NCBI GenBank assembly: GCA_038562165.1
Contig: JBCFAO010000029.1
Span: 1 to 49,524 of the forward strand
Origin: WRMS01 sp038562165
GTDB lineage: Bacteria; Bacillota; Peptococcia; DRI-13; UBA5745
Direction: 5' to 3'
DNA length: 49,524 bases
The notes under the pieces were generated by a model, which saw only the letters and a list, made by a program, of their open reading frames with translations, was not told where the DNA came from and made no database searches. A program made the translations under genes and the position numbers. Shown in pieces: positions 1 to 7,088 of the stretch (the stretch's first letter is position 1; each line of letters starts with the position of its first letter).

Positions 1-116
1 TGAACTCACTGGTGAATTTTCTTCTCTTTGCCATGTTGTGAACCTGCCTTTCTTTCTCTTCAGTTTATCAGATTCACACTTCATTTTTCAATTCGGTGTC
101 GTTTTTTATGGGGACA

Positions 117-293
117 TTATAAACTACCAAGATAAACAGCACAATCTCCTTGAGGATACATTAAATGTGAAGGGAATATATCCATACAGTAGGGTTCAAA
201 TTTAGGTGCAACAGCATTATTAGCATATGCAGCAAAGGGAATAAGAAATGTAAACATCATGATAAGCAAAATACTAACTAGTTTGTGTTTCAT
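117..293 (-). CDS. small secreted two-cysteine peptide (58 aa)
   Basis: No family recognised. The protein is short and basic at the N-terminus, followed by a hydrophobic stretch (residues 5-22) ending Ala-Tyr-Ala, a good signal-peptidase site. The mature part would be about 34 residues with two cysteines (Cys36 and Cys51) and several prolines and aromatics. ATG 293 is chosen because AAGGAG lies about 8 nt upstream; the in-frame ATG at 299 is too close to it. A predicted ECF sigma promoter (478-510) faces this gene across a leader of about 185 nt, so I infer it belongs to the sigma regulon encoded at 1040-2790. It could be a secreted signal, an envelope-stress peptide or an antimicrobial peptide; nothing in the sequence decides between them. 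Confidence 0.6.
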   Translation of the reverse strand: MKHKLVSILLIMMFTFLIPFAAYANNAVAPKFEPYCMDIFPSHLMYPQGDCAVYLGSL

Positions 294-477
294 AATCATC
301 ACTCCTTTTTTATCAATTTTTTTCACCTACTAAAATATATTCTATCAAATTATTTAAAACATCGGAATCATCTCCTTCCCAGTCGTTAGAACCTAAATGA
401 ATTACTTATCTGTATGAATGACCGTTTTTGCCTATAAGATATTTTCAATACGGCCCCCTTTTGTTTAATGCCTTCAC

Positions 478-510
478 CTATATATCATTAAAATCAATCC
501 TTTTGTGACA
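478..510 (-). promoter_or_regulatory. predicted ECF sigma promoter, copy 1
   Basis: Read on the minus strand this is TGTCACAAA, 11 nt, then TAATGATATATAG. The same two blocks with the same spacing occur at 1920-1952 and 6383-6415, with a variant at 2848-2880. It faces the small secreted peptide gene at 117-293. Confidence 0.6.
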
Positions 511-548
511 GGGATTTTAAAAATTTAGAAGTAAATTTTTAGTCATAA

Positions 549-590
549 AAACCGTTTTTAATCAGCTAATAAGCTGTTCAAAAACGGTTT
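549..590 (-). terminator. rho-independent terminator of the sigma/anti-sigma operon
   Basis: An 11-bp stem AAACCGTTTTT / AAAAACGGTTT encloses a smaller CAGCT/AGCTG hairpin. It lies 17 nt downstream of the stop of the 607-1023 gene and is AT-rich on both sides, so it may work in both directions. Confidence 0.7.
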
Positions 591-606
591 CAAAATTTTT
601 CCCGCC

Positions 607-1023
607 TTATTTACATACAACTTCGGTAGACACTACCGTGCCCGTATCCGAGCCGCTATCATTGGCAGCATACGCAGTAAGGGTCACCCGGTAAGTTGTT
701 CCAGCTACACCTGTAAAAGTAACGGCATATGCATAGGCATGACGATTATTTCCATAAAACTCAGGATTTGTAGCGCCATAAAGGGTCTCCTGAGTTGTCC
801 AAGCCGAGCCTGTCTTTTTTTCTATTACAATTTTTTGGGCGCCGATCATTGCCATTATGCCGGTACCTTCAACACTATAGCTTATTTCCATAACATTGCT
901 TCCCTTTGCTGCCAAACCCACTCTATAATGTTTTAGATAGTGGCTGGCTCTTGCAAAAGCGGCTCCGCCAAGGGAAGTCAATAGCAGCGTTAATGTTAAT
1001 AAAAATACAACTGTCTTTCTCAT
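607..1023 (-). CDS. secreted protein, DUF6147-like (138 aa)
   Basis: Exported protein of unknown function. A typical signal peptide (MRKTV, hydrophobic core, then Ala-Phe-Ala-Arg) covers about residues 1-25. The mature part is rich in Thr, Ala, Gly and Tyr with alternating beta-like segments. The pattern resembles small secreted Firmicute proteins of the DUF6147 kind, but that assignment is from memory of the pattern. There is one Cys, next to last. ATG 1023 is preserved with GAGGGAG upstream; an earlier start at 1053 would overlap the anti-sigma gene. It follows the anti-sigma stop by 16 nt and precedes a terminator, so it is the last gene of the sigma operon and probably an effector of it. 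Confidence 0.65.
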   Translation of the reverse strand: MRKTVVFLLTLTLLLTSLGGAAFARASHYLKHYRVGLAAKGSNVMEISYSVEGTGIMAMIGAQKIVIEKKTGSAWTTQETLYGATNPEFYGNNRHAYAYAVTFTGVAGTTYRVTLTAYAANDSGSDTGTVVSTEVVCK

Positions 1024-1039
1024 GAACAAAATCTCCCTC

Positions 1040-1900
1040 TCATATAGAATCAATAATTTGCTTTAACTCTTCTTCTGTGACCCCACCAAAAATGTTAAAA
1101 ACATGATAATCGGCAACCCAGACAGCAGTCGGAATCCCTTCGTTTGTTAATAAGAAATATTCAACTCCGTTTTTCTTATAGATTTGGCCGCCTTCATCTT
1201 TCTCAACGACGCTAGCAACATTAGCCGGATCATCGCTTTTATTGATCGTAATAAACATCGTTCTATTTGCACTCTCATACACAGCGGTGATTACGGTCAA
1301 TGAACCAGCCTTTTGAACTTCTGCAAAAGAAATGGAGAAGTCTTCCGGGATCCACTTCGGGCAAAGCTCACCAGAAATCCCTTCACTTTCCATGGCTTCA
1401 GCCAATGAATCGAACTGATCATTGCTATTCGATAAAACCATGTTTCCGGCAGGCTCTTGATTTCTAATGTGCAGCACCCCTTCTCCCCATATATAGAAGG
1501 TTTGAAATAGATTTACCCCAATAGCGGAACCAACCATAGCCGTAGACCCTAAGAAAATAACCAGACAAGCGGCGATAGCCCCAAACCACTTTTTTTTGTT
1601 TTTCATCTTCTTTTTTCCCGCCATGACCAGCTTAGTGTCTGATTCCGAGAATAATAGAGCATGCTTCTCTCGGAAATCAGCCAGAGACTGTTCAGCATTC
1701 CCGTGGGTCATCACGGGAACCTGCGCCTGCATTTGATCAAGATATTCTTCAACTAAGTCAGCATCAAAACTAAACTCATCTATGTTTTCCATCTTTTCGT
1801 CCAGTTCCCTGATAAGCTCAAGAATATCTTTATTTTGCGGCTCTGCTTCTTTTATTCGGTTGTTGGATTGTTTATTTCCAACACAGGTCTGTTTAGACAT
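1040..1900 (-). CDS. membrane anti-sigma factor with C-terminal DUF4367 domain (286 aa)
   Basis: Predicted to hold the ECF sigma factor encoded upstream at the membrane. The N-terminal 100 residues are charged and cytoplasmic in character, a Lys-rich stretch leads into one transmembrane helix (about residues 105-128), and the outer part ends in a DUF4367-like domain (about 165-286) with the usual WIPEDF segment and a final EELKQIIDSI. GGGAGGA precedes ATG 1900; the earlier in-frame start is not supported. An ECF-type promoter lies directly upstream (1920-1952), so the gene can be transcribed apart from the sigma gene. Its first about 80 residues match the separate 109-aa protein at 2461-2790. 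Confidence 0.8.
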   Translation of the reverse strand: MSKQTCVGNKQSNNRIKEAEPQNKDILELIRELDEKMENIDEFSFDADLVEEYLDQMQAQVPVMTHGNAEQSLADFREKHALLFSESDTKLVMAGKKKMKNKKKWFGAIAACLVIFLGSTAMVGSAIGVNLFQTFYIWGEGVLHIRNQEPAGNMVLSNSNDQFDSLAEAMESEGISGELCPKWIPEDFSISFAEVQKAGSLTVITAVYESANRTMFITINKSDDPANVASVVEKDEGGQIYKKNGVEYFLLTNEGIPTAVWVADYHVFNIFGGVTEEELKQIIDSI

Positions 1901-1919
1901 TCTCAATTCCTCCCTCAGC

Positions 1920-1952
1920 CTATATATCATTAAAAGATCGGGATTTGTGACA
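1920..1952 (-). promoter_or_regulatory. predicted ECF sigma promoter, copy 2
   Basis: TGTCACAAA, 11 nt, TAATGATATATAG on the minus strand, ending 19 nt before the anti-sigma start. Spacing is identical to copies 1 and 3. Confidence 0.65.
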
Positions 1953-1963
1953 GAGATTAAAAA

Positions 1964-2434
1964 TTATTTTAATAACTCTCCGCATTCCGCTAAGGCCCGG
2001 CTGACCCGTTGCCGGCAAGCAGCATAAGATATACCTAGCCGGCGGCAAATTTCATCATAGGGTAGATTCTCACGAAAATAGAGAATCAATATTTCCCGAT
2101 TTTCTTCTGATAACGGATAAGGTAAAAGCTCATTTACTTTATCTGTATCTAACTCAACAGAACATGAGAATTCTTCTGAAAACTCAACCTTAAGATGATT
2201 GTTTTTGGCATAATATCGTTTAATGCATATTTTGGTTGCATTGTATAGCCAGCCTTTGGAATTAGGGTGAGCATGCAGTTCCGCTTTTTTATATAATGCT
2301 ATTAAAAAAACTTCCTGCACAATATCTTCGGCAGCTTTTGCGTCTCCGGTATAGCGATAGGCATATTGCATTAAACGATTATAATTATTAATGTACAATT
2401 CGTTGAAAAAGGCATCAAAGTTTGTCGCTTTCAT
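1964..2434 (-). CDS. RNA polymerase sigma factor, ECF subfamily (156 aa)
   Basis: Sigma-70 family extracytoplasmic-function sigma factor. Region 2 is visible near the N-terminus (ELYINNYNRLMQYAYR, then AAEDIVQEVFL) and region 4 at the C-terminus (LSEENREILIL, then YDEICRRLGIS and a helix-turn-helix). Length is normal for the family. ATG 2434 has AAAGGATGG upstream; the longer TTG form overlapping the previous gene is less likely. It sits between a truncated and a full anti-sigma homologue. Four copies of a shared promoter-like site near this locus are the likely targets, including one before the operon (autoregulation). Confidence 0.9.
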   Translation of the reverse strand: MKATNFDAFFNELYINNYNRLMQYAYRYTGDAKAAEDIVQEVFLIALYKKAELHAHPNSKGWLYNATKICIKRYYAKNNHLKVEFSEEFSCSVELDTDKVNELLPYPLSEENREILILYFRENLPYDEICRRLGISYAACRQRVSRALAECGELLK

Positions 2435-2460
2435 TTCAATTGTCCATCCTTTAAATATGA

Positions 2461-2790
2461 TCAAAACACCACGTTTTCTCCATTATATTCTAATTCTGGT
2501 ATATTTTCAATAAAATGTGCGCCTTCCAATAAAACGTGCAAGAGGCCGGCTCTGATTAGATTCCTTCGAAAATCTGCAAAAGCCTTTTTCATATCTACGA
2601 ATATAGGTTCTCGCACCTGCAATTCATCAATATACATTTTGACTAGCTCAAAGTCAAAATTAAACTCATCCATCGCCGCAATCTTTCCGTCCAGTTCTTC
2701 GACAAGCTCAAAAATATTTTTATTTTGCAGTTCTTTTTTTCTCACCCGGGTTTTAGATTGTTTATCTCCAATATCGGTCTGTTTAGTCAT
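2461..2790 (-). CDS. truncated anti-sigma paralogue without membrane anchor (109 aa)
   Basis: The first about 80 residues align by eye with the cytoplasmic part of the anti-sigma protein at 1040-1900: both have a KQT...KQS start, an 'LQNKNIFEL / PQNKDILEL' block, 'MDEFNFD / IDEFSFD' and an 'ADFR' segment. The transmembrane helix and DUF4367 domain are missing; the last 30 residues are unrelated. ATG 2790 has AAGGGGGA upstream. The stop lies 26 nt before the sigma start, so the two are co-transcribed. It may be a soluble sigma-binding protein or the decaying product of a duplication. Confidence 0.6.
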   Translation of the reverse strand: MTKQTDIGDKQSKTRVRKKELQNKNIFELVEELDGKIAAMDEFNFDFELVKMYIDELQVREPIFVDMKKAFADFRRNLIRAGLLHVLLEGAHFIENIPELEYNGENVVF

Positions 2791-2847
2791 CTTCAATCCC
2801 CCTTGCTGAGTCCAGAGCTATGAAAAAGCCCCTTTTGACCCTTTATT

Positions 2848-2880
2848 ATATCTATGTCTTCAGCAGGTACTTTTGTTACA
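2848..2880 (-). promoter_or_regulatory. predicted ECF sigma promoter, variant copy 4 (autoregulatory)
   Basis: TGTAACAAA, 11 nt, then AAGACATAGATAT on the minus strand: same geometry as the three better copies, with one change in the -35 block and a weaker -10 block. It lies 57 nt upstream of the first gene of the sigma operon. Confidence 0.5.
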
Positions 2881-2887
2881 AGAAAAA

Positions 2888-3313
2888 TCAAAAAAACCGA
2901 AAAATTTTCCTTCGGCTAAGAGCAATATCAGTTATTACCGCCAATGACCTCATCAAACACAAAATCGTTATGAATTGTCCATTAAAATAAATCGCGAACC
3001 CAGAATCATTCTTACTCCAGAAGTCCTCCGGCTCTCTATATAAATAATCCTCAATACTTTCATTAGCGGATAAGAATACAAATATAACTCTGTCTTTTGA
3101 TAATTTTTCTACATTCTTCTTAGGCTCCCAATGAAAGCATCACTGTATCCGATAAAACTTAACGTCTAGTAAATCAGAAATTTCAGAGAAGTCTGCAACT
3201 TCTCCTTAGCGGGAAGCTTTGCTTTTTTCAAATAGCCAGCCAATTTGATAAACATATAATTGTTCGAGTTCTCTATTCTCCTCTTCTTCCAAAAAGGCAA
3301 GGAATAGTAACAA
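2888..3313 (-). pseudogene. decayed gene with two in-frame stops
   Basis: Reading the minus strand from TTG 3313, with AAGGAGGG just upstream, gives one frame of 142 codons broken by TAA (3206-3208) and TGA (3140-3142). The frame otherwise reads like protein: an acidic start (LAFLEEEENRELEQLY), a middle part (EISDLLDVKFYRIQ) and a coherent 60-residue end containing VIFVFLSANESIEDYLYR. The start loosely recalls small clostridial sigma-factor N-termini, but the rest does not, so I assign no function. It lies immediately upstream of the sigma operon promoter. Confidence 0.5.
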
Positions 3314-3513
3314 CTGCCTCCCTCCTTTACGTATATACATTCTTTATCTATTTACACTATTTTACACTCTTTGGGTGTGAAAACAGAAGAGTTGCTATCT
3401 TAATAAAAATGATTTCTGTTATTTTTAACTTTATTGAGTTTACGTATTCTGGTTGACTTACTTATCATTATATGTAAAAATGAATTATGATTTTGGATTT
3501 GCATAAAAATTAC

Positions 3514-3519
3514 TATAAT
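3514..3519 (+). promoter_or_regulatory. -10 element of the DUF4143 ATPase promoter
   Basis: Perfect TATAAT 30 nt before the ATG at 3549. The -35 region is poor (TTTTGG or TTGGAT). The rest of 3314-3548 is AT-rich and shows no gene. Confidence 0.4.
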
Positions 3520-3548
3520 GGGTATGCTTGAGCCAGGAGGTATACACT

Positions 3549-4811
3549 ATGTATTATGAGAGAACTATTGAACCAACAATAAAAAACATTAGTCAGACCT
3601 TCCCTGTGCTGATCGTGACAGGTCCGCGGCAAGTAGGAAAAACTACTCTTTTGAGCCGCCTGGCAGAAAAGGATCGGAAAATTGTCTCCCTGGACAATCC
3701 AACCATTCGGGCCTTCGCCAAGCAGGACCCGGAAATGTTTTTGCAGCGGTATCAGCCGCCGGTGCTGATTGACGAGGTGCAATACGCTCCGGAACTGTTT
3801 GACTACATCAAAGTGTATGTTGACCGGCAAAAGAAGCCGGGTGATTTCTGGCTTACCGGTTCCCAGACTTTTCGCATGATGAAAAAGGTCACAGAATCTT
3901 TGGCAGGCCGCGCTGGAATCGTCAGAATGCTGGGTTTGAGCAACAGTGAGATTTCCGGCCACCATTTTCCCCCGTTCCAGGTAGATATCCCAGCTTTACT
4001 GAAGCGTATGTCCTATGTGAAACCACTGACTCTTTCCGATGTTTATTCTCGCATTTTCAAGGGCTCTATGCCCCGCCTTTATGAGAACGAGAAGGTAAAC
4101 CGAGAGCAATACTATGAGTCTTATTTGGAAACTTATATTAGCCGGGATATAAAAGATTTATCCCAAATCGCAGATGAAACCGCATTCTTGAATTTCATAT
4201 CAGTGATTGCCGCCAGGACAGCAACTAATGTAAACTATGAAACCATTGCCGGAGAAGTTGGGATATCCGCCCCAACCGCAAAGCAATGGCTCTCCACCTT
4301 GGTTTCATCCGGGTTGGTTGCACTGATTCAGCCCTATTCCAACAATGCCTTGAAGCGGGTCATCAAAGCGCCGAGAATGTATTTCTTGGACACCGGCCTA
4401 TGTGCTCATCTCACAAGATGGAGCAGCGCCGAAACCTTAGAGCGGGGTGCAATGGATGGACAGTTCTTTGAAACCTGGGTTGTTTCAGAGATCTATAAAA
4501 GCTATATCAACGCAGGCAAACAGCCGCCCCTTTACTTTTACCGGGACAGCAACAAGAAGGAAATCGACCTGTTGATTTACCAGGACGGCGTTCTCACGCC
4601 GGTAGAAATCAAGAAAGGCTCTGCTCCTAAAGATGCCGTCAAGAATTTTTCTGTCCTGGCTCCCGTGGAGAAAGCCCCTAGTGAAGACGATATTTTTGCC
4701 GGTACTGCCCATCTGAAAACAAAAATCGGAACCGGTGCAGTGGTATGCATGCCCACAGACATGATACCGATCGATGAAAAGAACTGGTACATTCCGGCCT
4801 GGCTTATTTAG
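3549..4811 (+). CDS. AAA_14 / DUF4143 family ATPase (420 aa)
   Basis: Cytoplasmic ATP-binding protein of the common AAA_14-DUF4143 type. Walker A (TGPRQVGKTT, near residue 25) and a Walker B-like LIDEVQYAPEL (near 76) are intact. The C-terminal half has the DUF4143 features: ETYISRDI, a helix-turn-helix-like segment, 'RMYFLDTGL', the restriction-nuclease-like 'FYRDSNKKEIDLLI...VEIKKG' and a final NWYIPAWLI. ATG 3549 follows AGGAGG; a TTG at 3528 is upstream of it. The role of the family is not established; members are often carried in variable regions. A fragment of a second member's 3' end lies at 6495-6554. Confidence 0.85.
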   Translation: MYYERTIEPTIKNISQTFPVLIVTGPRQVGKTTLLSRLAEKDRKIVSLDNPTIRAFAKQDPEMFLQRYQPPVLIDEVQYAPELFDYIKVYVDRQKKPGDFWLTGSQTFRMMKKVTESLAGRAGIVRMLGLSNSEISGHHFPPFQVDIPALLKRMSYVKPLTLSDVYSRIFKGSMPRLYENEKVNREQYYESYLETYISRDIKDLSQIADETAFLNFISVIAARTATNVNYETIAGEVGISAPTAKQWLSTLVSSGLVALIQPYSNNALKRVIKAPRMYFLDTGLCAHLTRWSSAETLERGAMDGQFFETWVVSEIYKSYINAGKQPPLYFYRDSNKKEIDLLIYQDGVLTPVEIKKGSAPKDAVKNFSVLAPVEKAPSEDDIFAGTAHLKTKIGTGAVVCMPTDMIPIDEKNWYIPAWLI

Positions 4812-4984
4812 CTTTAATTCTGCATTTGCTTCAAGCTTCGTTCGTGATAAAGGCCTGTTCAAGTGACAGTTTCCCGGCATCGGTCAAGAGCCTTGCCAGT
4901 TAAGCAAACAACTCTTCACCATACCGGTCAGGCGTTGACTGCAAAAACGGGCGATTGTTTATTTCACAACTATATTTTACAATA

Positions 4985-5022
4985 AAAAAACGGCTTCTGG
5001 CTTACGCTAGTTGCCGTTTTTT
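4985..5022. terminator. bidirectional terminator
   Basis: A 10-bp stem AAAAAACGGC / GCCGTTTTTT with an 18-nt loop. It lies between the convergent ATPase gene (plus strand) and the thioredoxin-like gene (minus strand) and has T-runs on both strands. Confidence 0.8.
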
Positions 5023-5080
5023 GTTCTTTTTTCAGGCGCTGTTACTGCGGCAGCCCTTATATAAAGCAAAGTCAGATAAT

Positions 5081-5809
5081 CTATATTAATATTAGGCTTA
5101 CGATGAAAGGTCGTGGAGCAAGCAAAAGCTCAAAAAATTGATTATCTGGTCTAATCGACCTGCCACCAATTATTGATTCTGCAATTTTTTCAATATCATT
5201 ACCCTCGCCTAATTCAGTAACAATCCCATTTTTTATACCTAATATAGCTGGTACAGACTTGACATTAAGTTTATCTAATATTGGAGTCATTATTTCTGGC
5301 CGTGTTTCTCGATCAATAATTGTATTATAGTATAAAATTTCCACTTGGTATTGGCGGCTTAATTTTTCTAATTTTGGGTAAAACAATACACATTCGGGAC
5401 AATTATCTCTTCCGATATAAACTACTTTTGGTTCTTTTTCGCCGCTAATAAGCAGCTCTAATTTTTCCAATTCAACAGCAGTTATGATAGGTTGAAATCT
5501 CTCAATTAAAAAGTAAAAATCCTCCAGATTATTTGCAATTACAATGGTCGAAATGCATATAACTGCTGTACAAAACGCAAGTGCAAGATAGTGTTTTTTG
5601 TTTAACAGCACTGTTATCAAGACAATTATAAAAAAAATTATGCAACTAATATAAAGAAACTTTAAACTCATGTCCATAAATTTAGGGATTTTTATGTTTT
5701 CATCACTGCCATACGCATTAGTGCCTATATAAAATGTGATAATTTTTACACACAATGCTGTTAGTGATAGATAAATTAAATATGGTAAATATGAAAACGC
5801 TTTTTTCAT
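5081..5809 (-). CDS. membrane protein with thioredoxin-like domain, CPEC motif (242 aa)
   Basis: Three hydrophobic segments (about residues 5-27, 50-69, 74-92) precede a soluble thioredoxin-fold domain (about 125-200). The redox motif is Cys-Pro-Glu-Cys (residues 137-140) after a VVYIGRDN strand, and a cis-proline segment (KSVPAILGI) follows about 50 residues later, as expected for the fold. It probably acts in thiol-disulfide exchange at the membrane. ATG 5809 has AGAGGT upstream; the longer TTG start is less likely. It follows a secreted-protein gene by 84 nt, and both lie downstream of an ECF-type promoter. A partner role in maturing the cysteine-containing secreted peptide (117-293) is possible but not shown. 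Confidence 0.7.
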   Translation of the reverse strand: MKKAFSYLPYLIYLSLTALCVKIITFYIGTNAYGSDENIKIPKFMDMSLKFLYISCIIFFIIVLITVLLNKKHYLALAFCTAVICISTIVIANNLEDFYFLIERFQPIITAVELEKLELLISGEKEPKVVYIGRDNCPECVLFYPKLEKLSRQYQVEILYYNTIIDRETRPEIMTPILDKLNVKSVPAILGIKNGIVTELGEGNDIEKIAESIIGGRSIRPDNQFFELLLAPRPFIVSLILI

Positions 5810-5893
5810 AAAAGTACCTCTCTTCAAAATCTAACATGAGTACTTAATCTGAAGGGCTTGAGCAGAACTCCAGATTAGGTGCTCCATTTTATT

Positions 5894-6256
5894 TTACCTT
5901 GCAGCCGATTGGCTTGAAGATATTCTAACTGCATGTTCGAATCCGCTTTTTTCATATTCCTCTGGAGAAGGTAGGTCTCTTAATAAGTCTTCCATTGTAG
6001 GCTCCGGTAATCCTTCTTTTTTTGCCAATGTCTGCTTAAATCTCAATGTCTCATCCAACCCAAGTCTAAACTCAGTTCCATACTTTTCATTTAAGCGATT
6101 ATCGATTTCAACATAAGCTGCAATATCAATATTAAACTTATCAAATAATTGTTGATGCTTTGTCAGTTCAATTGGCAATTCAGTTGGTGATGCAACCGGA
6201 AGCGAACTGAGAACACATAAAATCATTGTAATCACTATCGTTAATATTCTTTTCAC
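5894..6256 (-). CDS. secreted protein of unknown function (120 aa)
   Basis: GTG 6256 is chosen because GGGGGAG lies 7 nt upstream. The N-terminus is a signal peptide (MKRI, hydrophobic to about residue 22, Val-Ala-Ser). The mature part is charged and helical, with no cysteine after the signal peptide, and contains 'DNRLNEKYGTEFRLGLDE' and a Pro-rich 'PSPEEYEKSGFE' end. No family recognised. Transcription probably starts at the ECF-type promoter 6383-6415 and continues into the thioredoxin-like gene. Confidence 0.6.
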   Translation of the reverse strand: MKRILTIVITMILCVLSSLPVASPTELPIELTKHQQLFDKFNIDIAAYVEIDNRLNEKYGTEFRLGLDETLRFKQTLAKKEGLPEPTMEDLLRDLPSPEEYEKSGFEHAVRISSSQSAAR

Positions 6257-6382
6257 GAATACTCCCCCATTCTTATTTAGATAATCATCTGTGGCTTCAC
6301 AGAAACAAATTATTCAATTTACTTACATTCTATAAAACATTGGAATCTCTTCCTTGCATTGATATTTAGTTCCTTTAATTAT

Positions 6383-6415
6383 CTATATATCATTAAATTT
6401 AGCAGCTTTGTGACA
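6383..6415 (-). promoter_or_regulatory. predicted ECF sigma promoter, copy 3
   Basis: TGTCACAAA, 11 nt, TAATGATATATAG on the minus strand, 127 nt before the GTG start at 6256. It matches copies 1 and 2 exactly in both blocks and in spacing, although it lies 4.4 kb away. Confidence 0.65.
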
Positions 6416-6494
6416 GCCGTTCAAGGCTTTTTTATAAATGGCTAGAAATCTTAAATAGGCTTGCTGAGATTGGCCTGACTGCAGAGAGTAGTAC

Positions 6495-6554
6495 GGGCTT
6501 CCCGAAGAAAAGGTGAATGAGAAGAACTGGTACATCCCAGCATGGCTGATTTAG
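6495..6554 (+). pseudogene. 3'-end relic of a second DUF4143 ATPase gene
   Basis: This frame reads GLPEEKVNEKNWYIPAWLI and then TAG. The last 11 residues are identical to the end of the intact ATPase at 3549-4811 except at one position, and about 33 of the last 39 bases agree. No frame continues upstream. A 6-bp GCCCGA/TCGGGC hairpin starts at the last base of the stop codon. It is the remnant of a different family member rather than a recent copy. Confidence 0.65.
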
Positions 6555-6586
6555 CCCGAGCAATCGGGCAGTTTCCTCCCCCCCAA

Positions 6587-6862
6587 ATGTGCAAAGCCGA
6601 ATGTTGGTTAGAGTGAATGTACAAGGTCAGATGTGCAAAAATCGAGGTATTGTGTGGTAATTAGGAATCATTATGACTCTTCGCGCCACTATTTGATTAA
6701 TTATGTGCATAATTTAGTACATGCTGCATATATGCACTCATATTTGCATGTTACTAGTGCACTACCTCGATTTTTGTGCACCCGGCCTTTTCAACTGGTC
6801 CCCGACCTTTTGTACACCTGTACAACTTTGCACTTGGCTTTTGTGCCAGCCTTTTCTGTGAC
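6587..6862. repeat. repeat island A: inverted TGTGCAAA repeats
   Basis: Two left-arm units begin ATGTGCAAA (6587 and 6631, 44 bp apart). Reverse-oriented units follow at 6763-6780 (TACCTCGATTTTTGTGCA), about 6821-6833 and about 6849-6877. The inner pair is an inverted repeat (AAAATCGAGGTA / TACCTCGATTTT) 130 bp apart that recurs in variant form inside the 28770-29014 element. Short open frames here are not credible genes. Confidence 0.5.
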
Positions 6863-6950
6863 TTTGCAACAGGCCTTTTGCACAGCCGCCATCCCCTGAC
6901 TTCTTGTCCTCTCCTCCCGACATCTCTTCTTGCCTCCAACGCAAAAACTA

Positions 6951-6998
6951 AGCCCCCTTCATTCGCTATCTAAAATAGATAACGAAATAAAGGAGGCT
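6951..6998. repeat. long imperfect hairpin downstream of argH
   Basis: A stem of about 22 bp with mismatches around a TATCTA-aaa-TAGATA core, outer ends AGCCCCCTT / AAAGGAGGCT. It lies 90 nt after argH. There is no clear T-run, so it may be a weak terminator or transcript-stabilising hairpin of the arginine operon. Confidence 0.4.
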
Positions 6999-7088
6999 AC
7001 AATTACCTAAAGGCTAAAGCAACTATTTCTTTTACGACCGTAAACCGGCGTCCGGAGAAACTGCGAAATCCTACGCCTGCCTGACGGC

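Noticed and set aside
3140..3142. TGA in the decayed gene read as selenocysteine
   Set aside because: A TAA is also in frame and no SECIS-like hairpin follows; decay is simpler.
6633..6973. Several 60-88 aa open frames
   Set aside because: They lie in repeat island A, overlap on both strands, lack ribosome sites and have biased composition.
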